Below, one piece after another: positions 24,371-25,285 of a DNA stretch of 25,285 nucleotides (positions are counted from its first letter, which is position 1; each line of letters starts with the position of its first letter). Below the pieces are notes generated by a model. The model saw only the letters and a list, made by a program, of their open reading frames with translations. It searched no databases and was not told the origin of the DNA. The translations under genes and the position numbers were made by a program. Source of the stretch: CAZMCH01 sp964564735 (GTDB lineage Bacteria; Poribacteria; DTPJ01); NCBI GenBank assembly GCA_964564735.1, contig CAZMCH010000062.1, forward strand, positions 1-25,285, read 5' to 3'.

Positions 24371-25132
24371 TTATAATTCAGCTAATAGGCTGTAAACTGG
24401 TGATGTCAATTCTAACCTTTCCCATTCTACTAATTTTAGTCTCTTATCCAATTCAGAAAACACCCAATCAGGTGAAATTACGGAAAGTATGCTACCAAGA
24501 CAGGCTTTTGATTCATATCTTTCTTTATAAAGATATGGTAGAGACGGTATTTTGGAAACGTTATTAATGAAATAACGTGCTTCATCAACCAAATGTCCAT
24601 CATGTTTTGTTTGGTTTTTCAAAGATTCAGCCAAAAATGTTTCGAGATCCTTCTCTGGATATACTATTACCATAATCTTTATGGTGTATTGCTCATCATT
24701 AAACAATTTTATCTCATTTTCCATCCATTTTTCAAACTCAATTTGCTTAATGCTAATTTTATTCTTGAGCCATTTTTTTACATTATCAAGGCATTCATCA
24801 TTTGTTCTTTTGTCACGATCAAAAAAAAGAATAATTTTTTCAAAACGATTATCTGGAAATCTTCCTTCTCTTCGTGTGCGATCTATAGCTTCTTCAAGTT
24901 TTTGGGATATATTACCAATGCCACCGACTCCCCATATTGCAAGTTCCTGATTTGGTTTTCCTGTATGAATATACCAGTTCAATTCCTCATTATCATTCTC
25001 AATCTGAAATCCTATATCTTTTTTTAGTCTGGTATCTTCCTTCTTTTCATATTGCCATCCATATTTCTTGATTAGAAAATAGCTCAAAAGTATAGCATCT
25101 GTTTTCCCCTCACAAATGATTATTCTTTTCAT
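24371..25132 (-). CDS. DUF3226/DUF4435-like TOPRIM-fold protein
   Basis: 253 residues from ATG 25132, with GGAG eight bases upstream; a GTG at 25135 is the alternative. The TOPRIM pattern is complete: RIIICEGKTDAILL with Glu8, GVGGIG at 68-73, and FFDRDKR with Asp105 and Asp107. These acidic residues bind Mg2+ in topoisomerases, primases and OLD-family nucleases. A conserved-looking tail YPEKDLETFLAE (158-169) follows, as in DUF3226/DUF4435-type proteins. The start codon shares its A with the stop of the upstream gene (TGATG), so the two products are coupled. Stand-alone TOPRIM proteins of this kind commonly pair with AAA ATPases, as in PARIS-type or OLD-like defence systems. Nuclease activity is inferred. 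Confidence 0.75.
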   Translation of the reverse strand: MKRIIICEGKTDAILLSYFLIKKYGWQYEKKEDTRLKKDIGFQIENDNEELNWYIHTGKPNQELAIWGVGGIGNISQKLEEAIDRTRREGRFPDNRFEKIILFFDRDKRTNDECLDNVKKWLKNKISIKQIEFEKWMENEIKLFNDEQYTIKIMVIVYPEKDLETFLAESLKNQTKHDGHLVDEARYFINNVSKIPSLPYLYKERYESKACLGSILSVISPDWVFSELDKRLKLVEWERLELTSPVYSLLAEL

Positions 25133-25285
25133 CACCTCAACTCCAGATTATATTTAATCCTGCTTTCATAAGCTTCTCTACCTGTAAATCTCCAGACATC
25201 AACATCATTTTTTTCTGTCAGTCTTAATGTAATAACACGAACCGGGTCTTCATCCTCTTTGGAAACAACCCCATTTTTGCCATAA
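25132..25285 (-). CDS. C-terminal end of a gene coupled to the TOPRIM protein, possibly an AAA ATPase (partial)
   Basis: Fifty in-frame codons reach a TGA at 25132-25134; the rest lies beyond the window. The visible tail contains NGVVSKEDEDPVRVITLRL and ends with GREAYESRIKYNLELR. No catalytic motif is included, so identity rests on context: the overlap TGATG with a DUF3226-like TOPRIM gene, whose usual partner is an AAA_15/OLD-like ATPase, and a tail resembling the ends of such ATPases as I remember them. The reading frame and stop are clear; the ATPase call is a guess. Confidence 0.5.
   Translation of the reverse strand, partial: YGKNGVVSKEDEDPVRVITLRLTEKNDVDVWRFTGREAYESRIKYNLELR

Noticed and set aside
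24593..25027. 144-codon plus-strand open frame opposite the TOPRIM gene
   Set aside because: Low-complexity Phe/Ile-rich product caused by the AT-rich minus-strand gene; the TOPRIM motifs on the other strand are clear.

Overview
The window is AT-rich and densely packed, uses the standard genetic code (TGA, TAA and TAG all end genes) and shows good Shine-Dalgarno sites with some TTG starts. The gene content is that of an uncultured, polysaccharide-degrading Gram-negative-type bacterium: a sulfatase, a GH28-type glycosidase, two further glycoside-hydrolase-like proteins, a Gfo/Idh sugar dehydrogenase, a DUF6785/DUF6784-type membrane protein and a FlgD/Por-secretion-like C-terminal tail. Poribacteria, Hydrogenedentes, Sumerlaeota, Armatimonadota or a related candidate phylum would fit, but this placement is a weak inference. 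I see no rRNA, tRNA, CRISPR array, insertion sequence or phage gene.

Layout. 1-353: the N-terminal part of a NikR-type nickel regulator (minus strand) with a TTGACA promoter overlapped by a NikR-like operator. 354-1388: an SGNH esterase. 1510-5279: a plus-strand operon of GT2 glycosyltransferase, GT39/ArnT-like membrane glycosyltransferase and exported EEP-family hydrolase. 5297-6115: a membrane protein joining an Ada-like Cys/His zinc site to one phospholipase-D motif. 6196-7832: two decayed genes (a concanavalin-like lectin domain protein and a DUF6785/DUF6784 membrane protein) with several lesions. 7844-9505: a TIM-barrel glycosidase-like protein. 9506-9950: a divergent control region.

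9951-12349: translationally coupled Gfo/Idh oxidoreductase and GH28-like enzyme. 12531-14638: an aspartoacylase-like M14 protein and a SAM methyltransferase. 14856-17339: a secreted GH67N-like protein with a C-terminal sorting-like domain. 17345-23227: a minus-strand operon of medium-chain dehydrogenase, a 1160-residue GATase/PHP-like secreted protein, and a sulfatase. Together 7844-23227 looks like a catabolic island for a sulfated or acidic, possibly uronate-containing, polysaccharide: outer enzymes release and desulfate sugars and the two dehydrogenases oxidise them.

23368-25285: a membrane protein made of two tandem DUF4389 units, a 172-bp nested inverted-repeat element, and a DUF3226-like TOPRIM protein translationally coupled to the truncated end of another gene, probably an ATPase. 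That last pair is the best candidate for an under-described (possibly defence) system, although most of the partner lies outside the window. Intergenic DNA carries three copies of a 27-nt element (two of them inverted around a small hairpin) and a degenerate 7-bp tandem repeat.
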